64,000 nt of DNA from Streptomyces sp. NBC_01276 (GTDB lineage: Bacteria > Actinomycetota > Actinomycetes > Streptomycetales > Streptomycetaceae), in contig NZ_CP108442.1 in assembly GCF_041435355.1 (NCBI RefSeq), forward strand, positions 2,232,001 to 2,296,000, written 5' to 3'. The translations under genes and the position numbers were made by a program. Positions 16,685 to 27,524 of this stretch are shown here, piece after piece (the stretch's first letter is position 1; every line of letters starts with the position of its first letter). A model generated the notes under the pieces. That model did not search any database. It was not told the origin of the DNA and worked only from the letters and a program-made list of their open reading frames with translations.

Positions 16685-18601
16685 CTACTTCTCCAGGCGG
16701 GGGATCCCGGCCGCGGCGTACGCCGCCTTCTCGTCCAGGGTCTCGTGGGCGAGCAGGGCCTCGGCCAGGGCGTCGAGCTGCGGGCGGTGCTCGCGCAGGA
16801 CGCGGCAGGCCTCCTCGTAGCACTCGTCGACGATGCGGCGCATCTCGTGGTCGACGGCGTCGAGGGTGGCGGGTGCGGCGGCGAGGCCGTAGGGGCTCTG
16901 TCCGTCGGAGGGGATGGCGGTCAGGCGTCCGACGCGCTCGCTCATGCCCCAGCGGCCGGCCATGCCGCGGGCGATGCCGGTGACCTGTTCCAGGTCGCTC
17001 TCGGAGCCCGTGGTGATGACGTCGTAGACGACGTGCTCGGCGGCCATGCCGCCCAGTGCGCCGATGATGCGGCCGCGGAGGTAGTCCTCGGTGTAGGCGT
17101 ACCGGTCGGCGTCCGGGGCCGAGAGGGTGACGCCGAGCGCGCGGCCGCGGGGGACGATGGTGATCTTGCGTACGGGGTCGGCGCCGGGGCGGAGCATGCC
17201 GAGCAGGGCGTGCCCGCTCTCGTGGTACGCGGTGCGGCGGCGCTCCTCGTCGGGCATCACCAGGGACCGCTCCGCACCCAGCTGGATCTTCTCCAGGGCC
17301 TCGGACAGGTCGGCCGGGGTGACCTGGTCGCGCCGTCGTTTGACGGCCAGCAGGGCGGCCTCGTTGGCGAGGTTGGCGAGTTCGGCGCCCGTCATGCCCG
17401 GGGTGGTCCGGGCCACCCGGGTCAGGTCCACGTCGGGGGCGAGCGGGATGTCGCGGGTGTGGATGCGCAGGATGGCCGCCCGTCCGTCCCGGTCGGGCGG
17501 GGAGACGACCACCGTGCGGTCGAAGCGGCCGGGGCGGGTGAGTGCCGGGTCCAGGACGTCGGCCCGGTTGGTGGCGGCCAGCACGATCACGCCCTCGGCG
17601 CCGGAGAAGCCGTCCATCTCGGTGAGGATCTGGTTCAGGGTCTGTTCGCGTTCGTCGTGGCCGCCCACGCCGGCCCCGGCGCCGCGGGCGCGGCCGATGG
17701 TGTCGATCTCGTCGATGAAGATGATCGCGGGGGCCACCTTGCGGGCCTCCGCGAACAGTTCGCGCACCCGTGAGGCGCCCACGCCGACGATCATCTCGAT
17801 GAACTCGGAGGCGGAGGCCGAGAAGAAGGGCACGCCCGCCTCGCCGGCGACGGCCCGGGCCAGCAGGGTCTTGCCGGTGCCGGGCGGGCCGGACAGCAGG
17901 ACGCCGCGCGGCATCCGGGCGCCCATCCGGCGGTACTGTCCGGGGTTCTTCAGGAAGTCGACGACGTCGTTCAGCTCGCCCTCGACCTCGTCGATGCCCG
18001 CCACGTCCTCGAAGGTGGTGCGCTTGGCGCCCGCCAGCTCCACCGGCTTGGGCGGGGCCTTCCGGCCGAGGGCGCCCATGCCGCCCATCCCCGAGCCCAT
18101 CCGCCGGGCGATGACCACCCACAGGAGGACCAGGAGCAGCATGGGGGCGAGGGAGAGCAGCAGATTGGCGAGGAAGCTGCGCTGTACGACGACCGGCGAG
18201 GCGGTCACGGTCACGTTGTGCTTGGTGAGGTTGGCCCACAGCTGGTCGTCGGCGAACGCGGGGCGCTGGGTGGTGAACTTGGTGTACTCGCCCTTGCCGT
18301 CGGGGAGCGGCTGCCCGGCCTTGAGCTCGCCCTGGATGGCGTCGCCCTTGGAGTAGATCTTCGAGACGTTGCCCGCGGCGACCTGCTTGCTGAACTCCGT
18401 GTACGAGACGACCGGCTCGTCGCCCTCGTTGAAGAAGGACAGGACCACGTTGGCGATCAGGTAGACGATCAGCGCGGTGAGGACCAGCCCGCGCCAGCCG
18501 CCGGGCATGCGTTTCCTGGGCGGCGGCGCGGGCGGGGCGCCTTCCGAACGCCAGGGGGTGTCGGCCCGGTCGCGCGGCGGTACGGGGGTGGGGCTGGGCA
18601 C
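16685..18601 (-). CDS. FtsH-family membrane AAA+ zinc metalloprotease
   Basis: 638 residues. Membrane quality-control protease. A cytoplasmic Pro-rich start is followed by membrane segment 1 ([20 protein letters not shown]), an external domain, and segment 2 ([20 protein letters not shown]). The AAA+ module has Walker A GPPGTGKT, Walker B IIFIDEID and the second region of homology [17 protein letters not shown]. The zinc site HESGH is intact, with the third ligand region near GSESDLEQ. Shorter than the ~670-residue housekeeping FtsH that actinobacteria carry near the folate genes; I infer this is the second paralogue. GTG at 18601, AAGGAGG 5 nt upstream. Confidence 0.9.
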   Translation of the reverse strand: MPSPTPVPPRDRADTPWRSEGAPPAPPPRKRMPGGWRGLVLTALIVYLIANVVLSFFNEGDEPVVSYTEFSKQVAAGNVSKIYSKGDAIQGELKAGQPLPDGKGEYTKFTTQRPAFADDQLWANLTKHNVTVTASPVVVQRSFLANLLLSLAPMLLLVLLWVVIARRMGSGMGGMGALGRKAPPKPVELAGAKRTTFEDVAGIDEVEGELNDVVDFLKNPGQYRRMGARMPRGVLLSGPPGTGKTLLARAVAGEAGVPFFSASASEFIEMIVGVGASRVRELFAEARKVAPAIIFIDEIDTIGRARGAGAGVGGHDEREQTLNQILTEMDGFSGAEGVIVLAATNRADVLDPALTRPGRFDRTVVVSPPDRDGRAAILRIHTRDIPLAPDVDLTRVARTTPGMTGAELANLANEAALLAVKRRRDQVTPADLSEALEKIQLGAERSLVMPDEERRRTAYHESGHALLGMLRPGADPVRKITIVPRGRALGVTLSAPDADRYAYTEDYLRGRIIGALGGMAAEHVVYDVITTGSESDLEQVTGIARGMAGRWGMSERVGRLTAIPSDGQSPYGLAAAPATLDAVDHEMRRIVDECYEEACRVLREHRPQLDALAEALLAHETLDEKAAYAAAGIPRLEK

Positions 18602-18674
18602 GGGGGCCTCCTTATGCCGTCCTCCCGGCCGACCTTAGGCGACAAACGGGACGTATGCCCCTGCGGGAAACGGC

Positions 18675-18708
18675 AGGGCCCCGGCCGTGGGTGCACGGCC
18701 GGGGCCCT
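18675..18708 (-). terminator. Terminator of ffh
   Basis: Perfect 14-bp stem AGGGCCCCGGCCGT, arms 18675-18688 and 18695-18708, loop of 6 nt. On the minus strand it begins 29 nt after the ffh stop and is followed by GCCGTTTCCC. Confidence 0.75.
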
Positions 18709-18737
18709 CTTCGCGTACCGGGTACGCCTGCCCGGTA

Positions 18738-20309
18738 CTACTTCATGAACTTCTTGAACTCGTCCGGCAGGTCGAAGTCCTGACCGCCCTGGCCGCCCGC
18801 GGGGAGCCCGAACGGGTTGCCGGCGGCGGCGGGCTCGATCGCCTGCGGGCCCTGCTCGCGCCGGGCCGCTGCCGCGGCCTCCTCTTCCTTGCGCTTCATC
18901 GGGTTGCCGCTCTTGCGCTTGCCCTTGGCCTGCTTGACCTGCTTCTTCTGCCGGCCGGGGCCGCCGCCCATCCCGGGGATGCCGGGCATGCCAGGCATGC
19001 CGCCGCCCTGGGCCATGCGGGACATCATCTTGCGGGCCTCGAAGAACCGCTCGACCAGCGACTTGACGGCGCTGACCTCGACGCCGGAGCCCTTGGCGAT
19101 GCGGGCGCGGCGGGAGCCGTTGATGATGTGCGGGTCCTGGCGCTCGGCCGGGGTCATCGACTTGATGATCGCGGCGGTGCGGTCCACGTCGCGCTCGTCG
19201 ATGTTGTTGATCTGGTCCTTGATCTGCCCCATGCCCGGGAGCATGCCGAGGAGCTTGGAGATGGAGCCCATCTTGCGGACCTGCTCCATCTGGGCCAGGA
19301 AGTCGTCGAGCGTGAACTCCTTGGGGCCCTTGGCGAGCTTGGCCGCCATCTTCTCGGCCTCGGCCTGCGAGAAGGTCTTCTCGGCCTGCTCGATGAGGGT
19401 GAGCATGTCACCCATGTCGAGGATCCGGCCCGCCATGCGGTCGGGGTGGAAGGCGTCGAACTCGTCGAGCTTCTCGCCGTTCGAGGCGAACATGATCTGC
19501 TTGCCGGTGACGTGCGCGATGGAGAGCGCGGCACCGCCGCGGGCGTCGCCGTCGAGCTTGGACAGCACCACGCCGTCGAAGCCGACGCCGTCGCGGAAGG
19601 CTTCCGCGGTGTTGACCGCGTCCTGGCCGATCATCGCGTCGACGACGAAGAGGATCTCGTCGGGGCTGACGGCGTCGCGGATGTCCGCGGCCTGCTGCAT
19701 CAGCTCCTGGTCGATGCCGAGGCGGCCGGCGGTGTCGACGATGACGATGTCGTGCTGCTTGGTGCGGGCGTACTCGACGGAGTCCTTGGCCACCTGGACC
19801 GGGTCTCCGACGCCGTTGCCGGGCTGGGGCGCGTAGACCGCGACACCGGCGCGCTCGGCGACCACGGAGAGCTGGTTGACGGCGTTGGGGCGCTGGAGGT
19901 CGCACGCGACGAGGAGCGGGGTGTGGCCCTGCCCCTTGAGCCAGAGGCCGAGCTTTCCGGCGAGGGTGGTCTTACCGGCACCCTGGAGACCGGCCAGCAT
20001 GATCACGGTGGGCGCGGTCTTGGCGAAGCGCAGCCGGCGGGTCTCGCCGCCGAGGATGGAGACCAGCTCGTCGTTGACGATCTTGAGGACCTGCTGGCCG
20101 GGGTTCAGCGCCTTGCTGACCTCCTCGCCACGGGCCCTTTCCTTGACGTTCGCGATGAAGGAGCGGACGACGGGAAGCGCGACGTCGGCCTCGAGGAGGG
20201 CGATACGGATTTCCCGCGCCGCAGCGTCGATGTCCTGCTCGGAGAGGCGGCCTTTGCCCCGGAGGGACTTGAAGGTCGCGCTGAGGCGGTCGGAAAGCGT
20301 ATCGAACAC
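18738..20309 (-). CDS. ffh: Signal recognition particle protein Ffh (SRP54)
   Basis: 523 residues. Ffh binds 4.5S RNA and signal sequences and delivers ribosomes to FtsY. N domain (FDTLSDRLSATFKSLRGKG), G domain with GLQGAGKTTLAGKLG, DTAGRLGID and SKLDGDARGG, and a Met-rich M domain (MLPGMGQIKDQINN; GMPGMPGIPGMGGG). Basic C-terminal tail. The GTG at 20309 is chosen because the family begins (M/V)FDTLSDRL. ftsY, its receptor, lies 7 kb away in the same orientation. Confidence 0.96.
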   Translation of the reverse strand: MFDTLSDRLSATFKSLRGKGRLSEQDIDAAAREIRIALLEADVALPVVRSFIANVKERARGEEVSKALNPGQQVLKIVNDELVSILGGETRRLRFAKTAPTVIMLAGLQGAGKTTLAGKLGLWLKGQGHTPLLVACDLQRPNAVNQLSVVAERAGVAVYAPQPGNGVGDPVQVAKDSVEYARTKQHDIVIVDTAGRLGIDQELMQQAADIRDAVSPDEILFVVDAMIGQDAVNTAEAFRDGVGFDGVVLSKLDGDARGGAALSIAHVTGKQIMFASNGEKLDEFDAFHPDRMAGRILDMGDMLTLIEQAEKTFSQAEAEKMAAKLAKGPKEFTLDDFLAQMEQVRKMGSISKLLGMLPGMGQIKDQINNIDERDVDRTAAIIKSMTPAERQDPHIINGSRRARIAKGSGVEVSAVKSLVERFFEARKMMSRMAQGGGMPGMPGIPGMGGGPGRQKKQVKQAKGKRKSGNPMKRKEEEAAAAARREQGPQAIEPAAAGNPFGLPAGGQGGQDFDLPDEFKKFMK

Positions 20310-20415
20310 GGTGGTCGCGATTCCTCGGGTCGGGGGCGTGGTGGTCGTCCCCCAGGGTATCGGGCCACGCCGCCTGCCCGGCCCTGCGGGAGGCAATCCC
20401 CTGCCCGCACCCGCC

Positions 20416-20460
20416 CCGGCTCCCCGGGGGCGGAGCGGGGGCGGACCCCGGGGAAGCCGG
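20416..20460 (-). terminator. Probable terminator of the amtB-glnK-glnD operon
   Basis: CCGGCTCCCCGGGG at 20416-20429 pairs with CCCCGGGGAAGCCGG at 20446-20460, leaving a one-base bulge and a 16-nt loop. It lies 33 nt past the glnD stop on the minus strand. Confidence 0.6.
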
Positions 20461-20492
20461 AAGGGACCCGGGACAGGGCCCGGGACGGGGCC

Positions 20493-22937
20493 CTAGGAAA
20501 GGGCCGTCTCCACCGCGGCGGCCAGGGCCGCGGCGTCGGCCCGGGACAGTGGTTTGCCGTCGGTGTCGACCACGTACAGGGTGTCCACCGCGTTGGCGCC
20601 CAGCGTAGAGACGTGGGCGCTGCGCACCCGGACCCCGTGGGACTCCAGCGCGTGCCCGATGCGGTGCAGCAGCCCCACCGCGTCGGGCGCCCGCACCTCC
20701 AGCACGGTGGCCAGCGAGGAGACGTCGGGGACGACGGTGACCCGGGGCGGCGGCGGGACCACCCCGCGCCGCCTCGGGTACGCCGCCTCGCGGTCGGCCA
20801 GCCGCGCCGGGACGTCCAGCGAGCCGTCCAGCGCCCGGACCAGGTCGGTCCGCAGCCGGGCGGCCTCCGGCAGGGCCCCGTACTCGGCGGCCACCCGCCA
20901 GCGCAGCACCAGGGCCTCCCCCAGCCGGTCCGGCAGCTCCAGGAAGCGCAGCTCGGCCGCCCGCACGGTCAGCCGGTGCAGCGCCAGGACCCCGGCCGCC
21001 GCCGGGAGCACCCCCGGCTGGTCGGGGACGGCGACGACGAGCTCGACCCCGACGGCTTCGTCCTCCTCGCGGCGCGCGTGCAGCGCGAGCACCGGCTCCC
21101 CGGTGCGCAGGGCCTCCACCGCCAGGCGTTCCTGTTCGGTGGTCGGGATGTCCAGCTCGGAGGCGTCGGGCGGGGAGCCGCTGAGGACGGCGGCGACCCG
21201 GGCCACGAGGTCGGCCACGAGGGAGCCCCGCCAGGTGCTCCAGGCGGCGGGGCCCGTGGCGAGCGCGTCGGCCTCGGTGAGGGCGTGCAGGATCTCCAGG
21301 GTGCCGGTCGAGCCGACGGCCGTCGCCACCGCCTTCACGGTGGCGGGGTCGTCGAGGTCGCGCCGGGTCGCGGTGTCGACCAGCAGCAGGTGGTGGCGCA
21401 CGAGGGTGCCGAGCACGGCGACGTCCTCGGGGTCGAAGCCCACCCGGGCGGCCATGTCGCGGGCGATGGTCTCGCCGGCGACCGAGTGGTCCCCGGGCCA
21501 GCCCTTGCCGATGTCGTGCAGCAGGGCCGCCATCAGCAGCAGGTCGGGCCGGCTCACCCGGCGGGTCAGGGCCGAGGCCCGCACGGCCGTCTCGATCAGG
21601 TGCCGGTCCACCGTCCAGGTGTGCACGGGATTGCGCTGGGGCCGGCAGCGCACCCGCTCCCAGTCGGGGAGGAGCCGGGTGATCAGCCCCTCGGCCTCCA
21701 GCGCCTCCCAGACCGCCACGGTGGGCTCCCCGGCACCCAGCAGGGTGAGCAGCTGTTCCCGGGCCTCCGCCGGCCAGGGCACGGGCAGCGGCCGGGCCCG
21801 GTCCGCGAGGCGGCGTACGGCGTGCAGCGAGACGGGCAGGCCCGCCTGGGCGGCTGCCGCGCCGAAGCGCAGGGGCAGGACCGGGTCTCGCTCGGGCCGG
21901 GCGGCCAGGGCCAGCACGGCCTCCCCGTCGGACTCCACGACGCCCTCGGCCAGCGGTGCCCGTTCGGCGGCGGGCGCGCCACGGGTGCCGAGGAGCCCGC
22001 GCAGCCGGGGCCGGGCGGTCCGGGCCCGCAGCACCCGGCCGACCTCGCGCCAGGTGACGTCGCCCGCGTAGGAGATCACCCGGGCGGCCTCGTACACCTC
22101 GCGGAGCAGGGCGTCGGCGTCGAGCAGCCCCAGCCGGGCGGCGACCTGGGGCTGCTCCTGGAGGGAGAGCCGGTCGGTGGCCCGGCCGGTGACCAGGTGC
22201 AGCGCGTCCCGGGCGTCGAGCAGCCGCCGCCGGGCGTCGGCCAGTCCCTCGCGCGGGGCGTCGGCCAGCCAGGACGCGGCGACGGCCCGCAGGGCGGTGG
22301 CGTCGCGCAGTCCGCCGCGGGCCTCCTTCAGGTCGGGTTCCAGCAGGAAGCGCAGCTCCCCGGCCCGCTCGGCGCGTTCCCGGCACAGATCGTGCAGCTG
22401 CGGGAGCCGTTTGACGGCCTGGTTGCGCCAGTCGGCCAGGACCGAGGTGCGCAGCCCCGCGAGCAGCCCGGCGTCCCCGGCGACGAGCCGTGCGTCCAGC
22501 AGGCCGAGGTGGGCCTTGAGGTCCTCGGCGGCGGTCTTCCGGGCCTCGCCCGGGGTGCGCACCGAGTGGTCCAGGGCCAGGCCGAGGTCCCACACGGGGT
22601 ACCAGAGGCGGTCGGCGAGCACACCGAGCGCCCGGGGTTCCGCCTTGCCGTCGTGGAGCAGCAGCAGGTCGAGATCGCTGCGCGGGGAGAGTTCCGCCCG
22701 GCCGTAGCCGCCGACGGCGACGAGGGCGGCGCCCCGTACGCCGGTCTCCCGCACGGCCTGCGCGAACAGCGCGGACAGCCAGTGGTCGGACAGCGCGGAC
22801 AGCGCGGAACGCCGCGAGGGCCCGGACCGCGACTCCTCCTGGAGGAGTCGCAGCCGGGCCGCGGCGTACCCGCTGGGTCCCGAGCCGTCCGGGCGGTCGT
22901 CGCCGGTGCCGTCGGTGGTCTCTTCGACGCTCGTCAC
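20493..22937 (-). CDS. glnD: PII uridylyl/adenylyltransferase GlnD
   Basis: 814 residues. GlnD modifies the PII protein according to nitrogen status; in Streptomyces and other actinobacteria it is known to adenylylate PII at Tyr51. N-terminal nucleotidyltransferase motif GGYGRAELSPRSDLDLLLL, a central HD domain (LLMAALLHDIGKGWPGDHS), and two C-terminal ACT domains (VAVPDQPGVLPAAAGVL and VRAPDAVGLLHRIGHAL). GTG at 22937 just after glnK (17 bp). Last gene of the operon. Confidence 0.95.
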   Translation of the reverse strand: MTSVEETTDGTGDDRPDGSGPSGYAAARLRLLQEESRSGPSRRSALSALSDHWLSALFAQAVRETGVRGAALVAVGGYGRAELSPRSDLDLLLLHDGKAEPRALGVLADRLWYPVWDLGLALDHSVRTPGEARKTAAEDLKAHLGLLDARLVAGDAGLLAGLRTSVLADWRNQAVKRLPQLHDLCRERAERAGELRFLLEPDLKEARGGLRDATALRAVAASWLADAPREGLADARRRLLDARDALHLVTGRATDRLSLQEQPQVAARLGLLDADALLREVYEAARVISYAGDVTWREVGRVLRARTARPRLRGLLGTRGAPAAERAPLAEGVVESDGEAVLALAARPERDPVLPLRFGAAAAQAGLPVSLHAVRRLADRARPLPVPWPAEAREQLLTLLGAGEPTVAVWEALEAEGLITRLLPDWERVRCRPQRNPVHTWTVDRHLIETAVRASALTRRVSRPDLLLMAALLHDIGKGWPGDHSVAGETIARDMAARVGFDPEDVAVLGTLVRHHLLLVDTATRRDLDDPATVKAVATAVGSTGTLEILHALTEADALATGPAAWSTWRGSLVADLVARVAAVLSGSPPDASELDIPTTEQERLAVEALRTGEPVLALHARREEDEAVGVELVVAVPDQPGVLPAAAGVLALHRLTVRAAELRFLELPDRLGEALVLRWRVAAEYGALPEAARLRTDLVRALDGSLDVPARLADREAAYPRRRGVVPPPPRVTVVPDVSSLATVLEVRAPDAVGLLHRIGHALESHGVRVRSAHVSTLGANAVDTLYVVDTDGKPLSRADAAALAAAVETALS

Positions 22938-22954
22938 CCAGGAGCTCCCGTCAC

Positions 22955-24823
<1,869 letters not shown>

Positions 24824-24865
24824 TCAATGAACAGAACTCGAAGGGTCCTGGATCGGTGGGGAGGG

Positions 24866-26362
24866 CTAGACCGCCTCGGCGGCCTCGGGAAGCCGGGACG
24901 CGAGCAGGTCGGTGAGCCGGACCACCTCGGCGACGTCGCCGTATTCACGGGCGGCGCTGTCCACGGTCTTGCGGAGCCGGGTGTTCACCCGTTCGGAGCG
25001 CACCTTTCGCGCCACGTCGAGGGCGCGGTCCACGAGGACGGTGGCCTGCTCGGGTTCCTTCTGGAGCAGGTGGACGGTGGCCATGCCGATGAGGTTCAGG
25101 GCGTACGAGCGCTGGTGTTCGTCGTCCTTGGAGAACAGCTCGACGGCCCGCGCCATGACCGGTTCGGCGAGCGAGGCGTAGGTGGGACTGCGTCCGGCCA
25201 CGTAGGCCAGGTCCCGGAACGAGTGGGAGTTCTCGCCGTTGAGCTCGGCCTCGGAGAAGAAGCGGATCCAGTCGGGCTCGGGCTCGCCGTCGAAGCCGAC
25301 GTCGGAGAAGGTGTCCTCGGCCATCCGCACGGCCCGCTTGCAGCGGCTCGGCTGGCCCATGTTGGCGTAGGCGCGGGCCTCCATCGCATACAGCATCGCC
25401 TGGGTGCGCGGTCCGGCGCAGTCGCGGCTGCCGTACTGGGCGAGGTGGACGAGCTCCAGCGCGTCCTCGGGGCGGCCCAGGTGGATCATCTGGCGGCTCA
25501 TGCTGGAGAGGATGTACGAGCCGAGCGGCTTGTCGCCGCCCTCCTTCGCGGCGTGCAGCGCGAGGACGAAGTACTTCTGGGCGGTCGGGTGCAGGCCGAT
25601 GTCGTAGCTCATCCAGCCGGCGAGTTCGGAGAGTTCGGCGGCCACCTTGAAGAGCCGCTTCATGACCGGGGCCGGGTGGTTCTCCTGGAGCAGGTCGGTG
25701 ACCTCGTGGAGCTGGCCGACCACGGCCTTGCGGCGCAGTCCGCCACCGCACTGGGCGTCCCACTGGCGGAACATCACGGTGGTGGCTTCGAGGAGGCCGA
25801 GTTCCGGTTCGGTCAGCCGGGGCGGCCGCTGCCCCGGCCCCCGGCCCGCGGTCCCGCCGTCGGCGCGCGCGCCCGGGTCGACGGCCGGGGAGGGGACCAG
25901 CCAGCGCTGCATGGGCTCGATGAGGGCGGGGCCCGCGGAGAGGGCGAGCGAGGTCCCGAGGAAGCCCCGGCGGGCCAGCATGAGGTCGCTGCGGGAGAAC
26001 TCGCTGAGCAGTTCCACGGTCTGCGGACCCGCCCAGGGCAGGTCGACGCCGGAGACGGAGGGGGTCTGGTGGGCGGTGCGCAGGCCGAGCTGCTCGATGG
26101 CGACGACGGAGCCGAACCGTTCGGAGAACAGCTCGGAGAGGATGCGGGGCACGGGCTCGCGGGGCTGTTCGCCGTCGAGCCAGCGGCGCACCCGGGAGGT
26201 GTCGGTGCTGATGTGGTGGGCGCCCATCTGGCGGGCGCGGCGGTTCACCTGGCGGGCGAGCTCGCCCTTGGACCAGCCGCTGCGGACGAACCACGAGGTC
26301 AGCTGGACGTTCCTGTCCTCGGCGGCATCGCCACTCGTTCCGCTTGCGCCGCTGCCGCTCAC
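24866..26362 (-). CDS. nsdA: NsdA, TPR-containing regulator of differentiation
   Basis: 498 residues. nsdA is known in S. coelicolor as a negative regulator of sporulation and antibiotic production and lies beside amtB, as here. The N-terminal ~90 residues contain an unusual helical DNA-binding-like part (ELARQVNRRARQMGAHHIST and VRRWLDGEQP), and the C-terminal half shows TPR-like helical pairs (RPEDALELVHLAQYGSRDC; EPVMARAVELFSKDDEHQRS). A Gly/Pro/Arg-rich linker lies at about residues 165-185. GTG at 26362. The molecular mechanism is not known. Confidence 0.92.
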   Translation of the reverse strand: MSGSGASGTSGDAAEDRNVQLTSWFVRSGWSKGELARQVNRRARQMGAHHISTDTSRVRRWLDGEQPREPVPRILSELFSERFGSVVAIEQLGLRTAHQTPSVSGVDLPWAGPQTVELLSEFSRSDLMLARRGFLGTSLALSAGPALIEPMQRWLVPSPAVDPGARADGGTAGRGPGQRPPRLTEPELGLLEATTVMFRQWDAQCGGGLRRKAVVGQLHEVTDLLQENHPAPVMKRLFKVAAELSELAGWMSYDIGLHPTAQKYFVLALHAAKEGGDKPLGSYILSSMSRQMIHLGRPEDALELVHLAQYGSRDCAGPRTQAMLYAMEARAYANMGQPSRCKRAVRMAEDTFSDVGFDGEPEPDWIRFFSEAELNGENSHSFRDLAYVAGRSPTYASLAEPVMARAVELFSKDDEHQRSYALNLIGMATVHLLQKEPEQATVLVDRALDVARKVRSERVNTRLRKTVDSAAREYGDVAEVVRLTDLLASRLPEAAEAV

Positions 26363-26763
26363 TGGAACGCCCCCATCCGCATCGCTTCTTCAGCACAAAC
26401 CCTGGCCGGGGCGGGCGACGCCGCCTGGGACCTTCACAGGTCCTCCACAGTTTGCCTCCGGCATACCCACGACTGGGCTCGCCTTCCGGGTTGGTGCACC
26501 GAAAGTAATCCTACGATCACCCCTGCCGCGAGGTCGATCGCGGAAACGCCACCATTCGCCACCCCTTCGAATGAACTCCCCACCGGCCAGGCGCGATTCA
26601 CTTGACACCACGGCGAAACAGAACGGTTGGACGGGAGTGCGCAGGGGGCGCGCGCGGCGAGGAGTGCGCCGGGCGGCCCCGGTGGAAGGCGTACCGCACC
26701 CGCCCGGCCGACCGGTCCCGCCGACGTCGTAACCACCGGCGCGTCCGACCCGTTGGAGGGGGC
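26363..26763. promoter_or_regulatory. 401-bp divergent intergenic region of nsdA and the Prim-Pol-like gene
   Basis: No gene seen. For nsdA (minus strand) a candidate promoter is TCGACC (complement of 26532-26537), 18-bp spacer, TAGGAT (complement of 26508-26513); this would leave a ~140-nt leader. On the plus strand a TTGACA lies at 26602-26607, but no good -10 follows at the usual distance. The middle of the region is AT-richer than the surroundings (26490-26640). Confidence 0.4.
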
Positions 26764-27438
26764 ATGGGCATGGGCTTCACGATCGGCGGCAGCCGCGGCA
26801 CCAAGGAGTTCCGTTCCGGCGTCCGGCGCCGCGGCCGGACCTCGGAGTGCACGACCGTGGCGGAGTACACGGGACTGTGGGGCTGGGACGCCGTTCCCGG
26901 CGCCCGCGCCGCGGCTCCGGCCCGGGACTGCTCCTGCGGCCATACGGACTGCGCCGCTCCGGGGGCTCATCCGCTGGACTTCGCTCCCACCGTCCCCGGG
27001 GGCGCCACCCTGGACGAGGTCACCGAGATCTGGGGCGAGTACCCCGGCGCGGCGATCCTGCTGCCCGTGGGCCGCGCCTTCGACCTGATCGAGGTCTCGG
27101 CCGAGGCCGGGCGGCGGGCACTGGTCCGGATGGAACGCATGGGGCTTCCGCTGGGGCCCGTCACGGTGACCCCGGACGGCCGCGCGCAGTTCTTCGTCGC
27201 CCCGGGCGCCGCCGCCGAGCTGCCGCAGCTGCTGTACCGGATGGGCTGGGACGACGCCGATCTGGACCTGCGCGCCCTGGGCCACGGCGCCTTCCTGACC
27301 GCCCCGCCCAGCGACCACGCGGGCCTGGGCCCGGCCGGCTGGCTGCGCCGGCCCGCGCTGGACTGCGCGGGCGGTCCGCCGCAGGCCCGCCTGCTGCTGG
27401 GCACCCTGGCCTACACCTGCCACCGCTTCCGGCGCTGA
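26764..27438 (+). CDS. Prim-Pol-like (bifunctional DNA primase/polymerase N-terminal) domain protein
   Basis: 224 residues. The motif CSCGHTDCAAPGAHP is typical of the Cys-containing start of actinobacterial Prim-Pol proteins, and the LDLRALGHGAFLTAPPS region matches their RGxGGYVVAPPS block. The acidic metal site, normally DxD, seems to be FDLIEVSAE, so the domain may be inactive. No helicase part follows. ATG at 26764, GGAGGGGGC just upstream. Function unknown; the same gene sits beside nsdA in other Streptomyces as far as I recall. Confidence 0.65.
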   Translation: MGMGFTIGGSRGTKEFRSGVRRRGRTSECTTVAEYTGLWGWDAVPGARAAAPARDCSCGHTDCAAPGAHPLDFAPTVPGGATLDEVTEIWGEYPGAAILLPVGRAFDLIEVSAEAGRRALVRMERMGLPLGPVTVTPDGRAQFFVAPGAAAELPQLLYRMGWDDADLDLRALGHGAFLTAPPSDHAGLGPAGWLRRPALDCAGGPPQARLLLGTLAYTCHRFRR

Positions 27439-27455
27439 GGCCCCCACGGACACCG

Positions 27456-27488
27456 GTGCCCCCGCATCCGGCGCGGATGCGGGGGCAC
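27456..27488. terminator. Bidirectional terminator between Prim-Pol-like gene and ftsY
   Basis: Perfect 14-bp stem GTGCCCCCGCATCC, arms 27456-27469 and 27475-27488, loop of 5 nt, between convergent stop codons. Confidence 0.8.
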
Positions 27489-27524
27489 TGGTACGCGTGA
27501 CGGGGCCGGGCACGGAGCCGGTCC

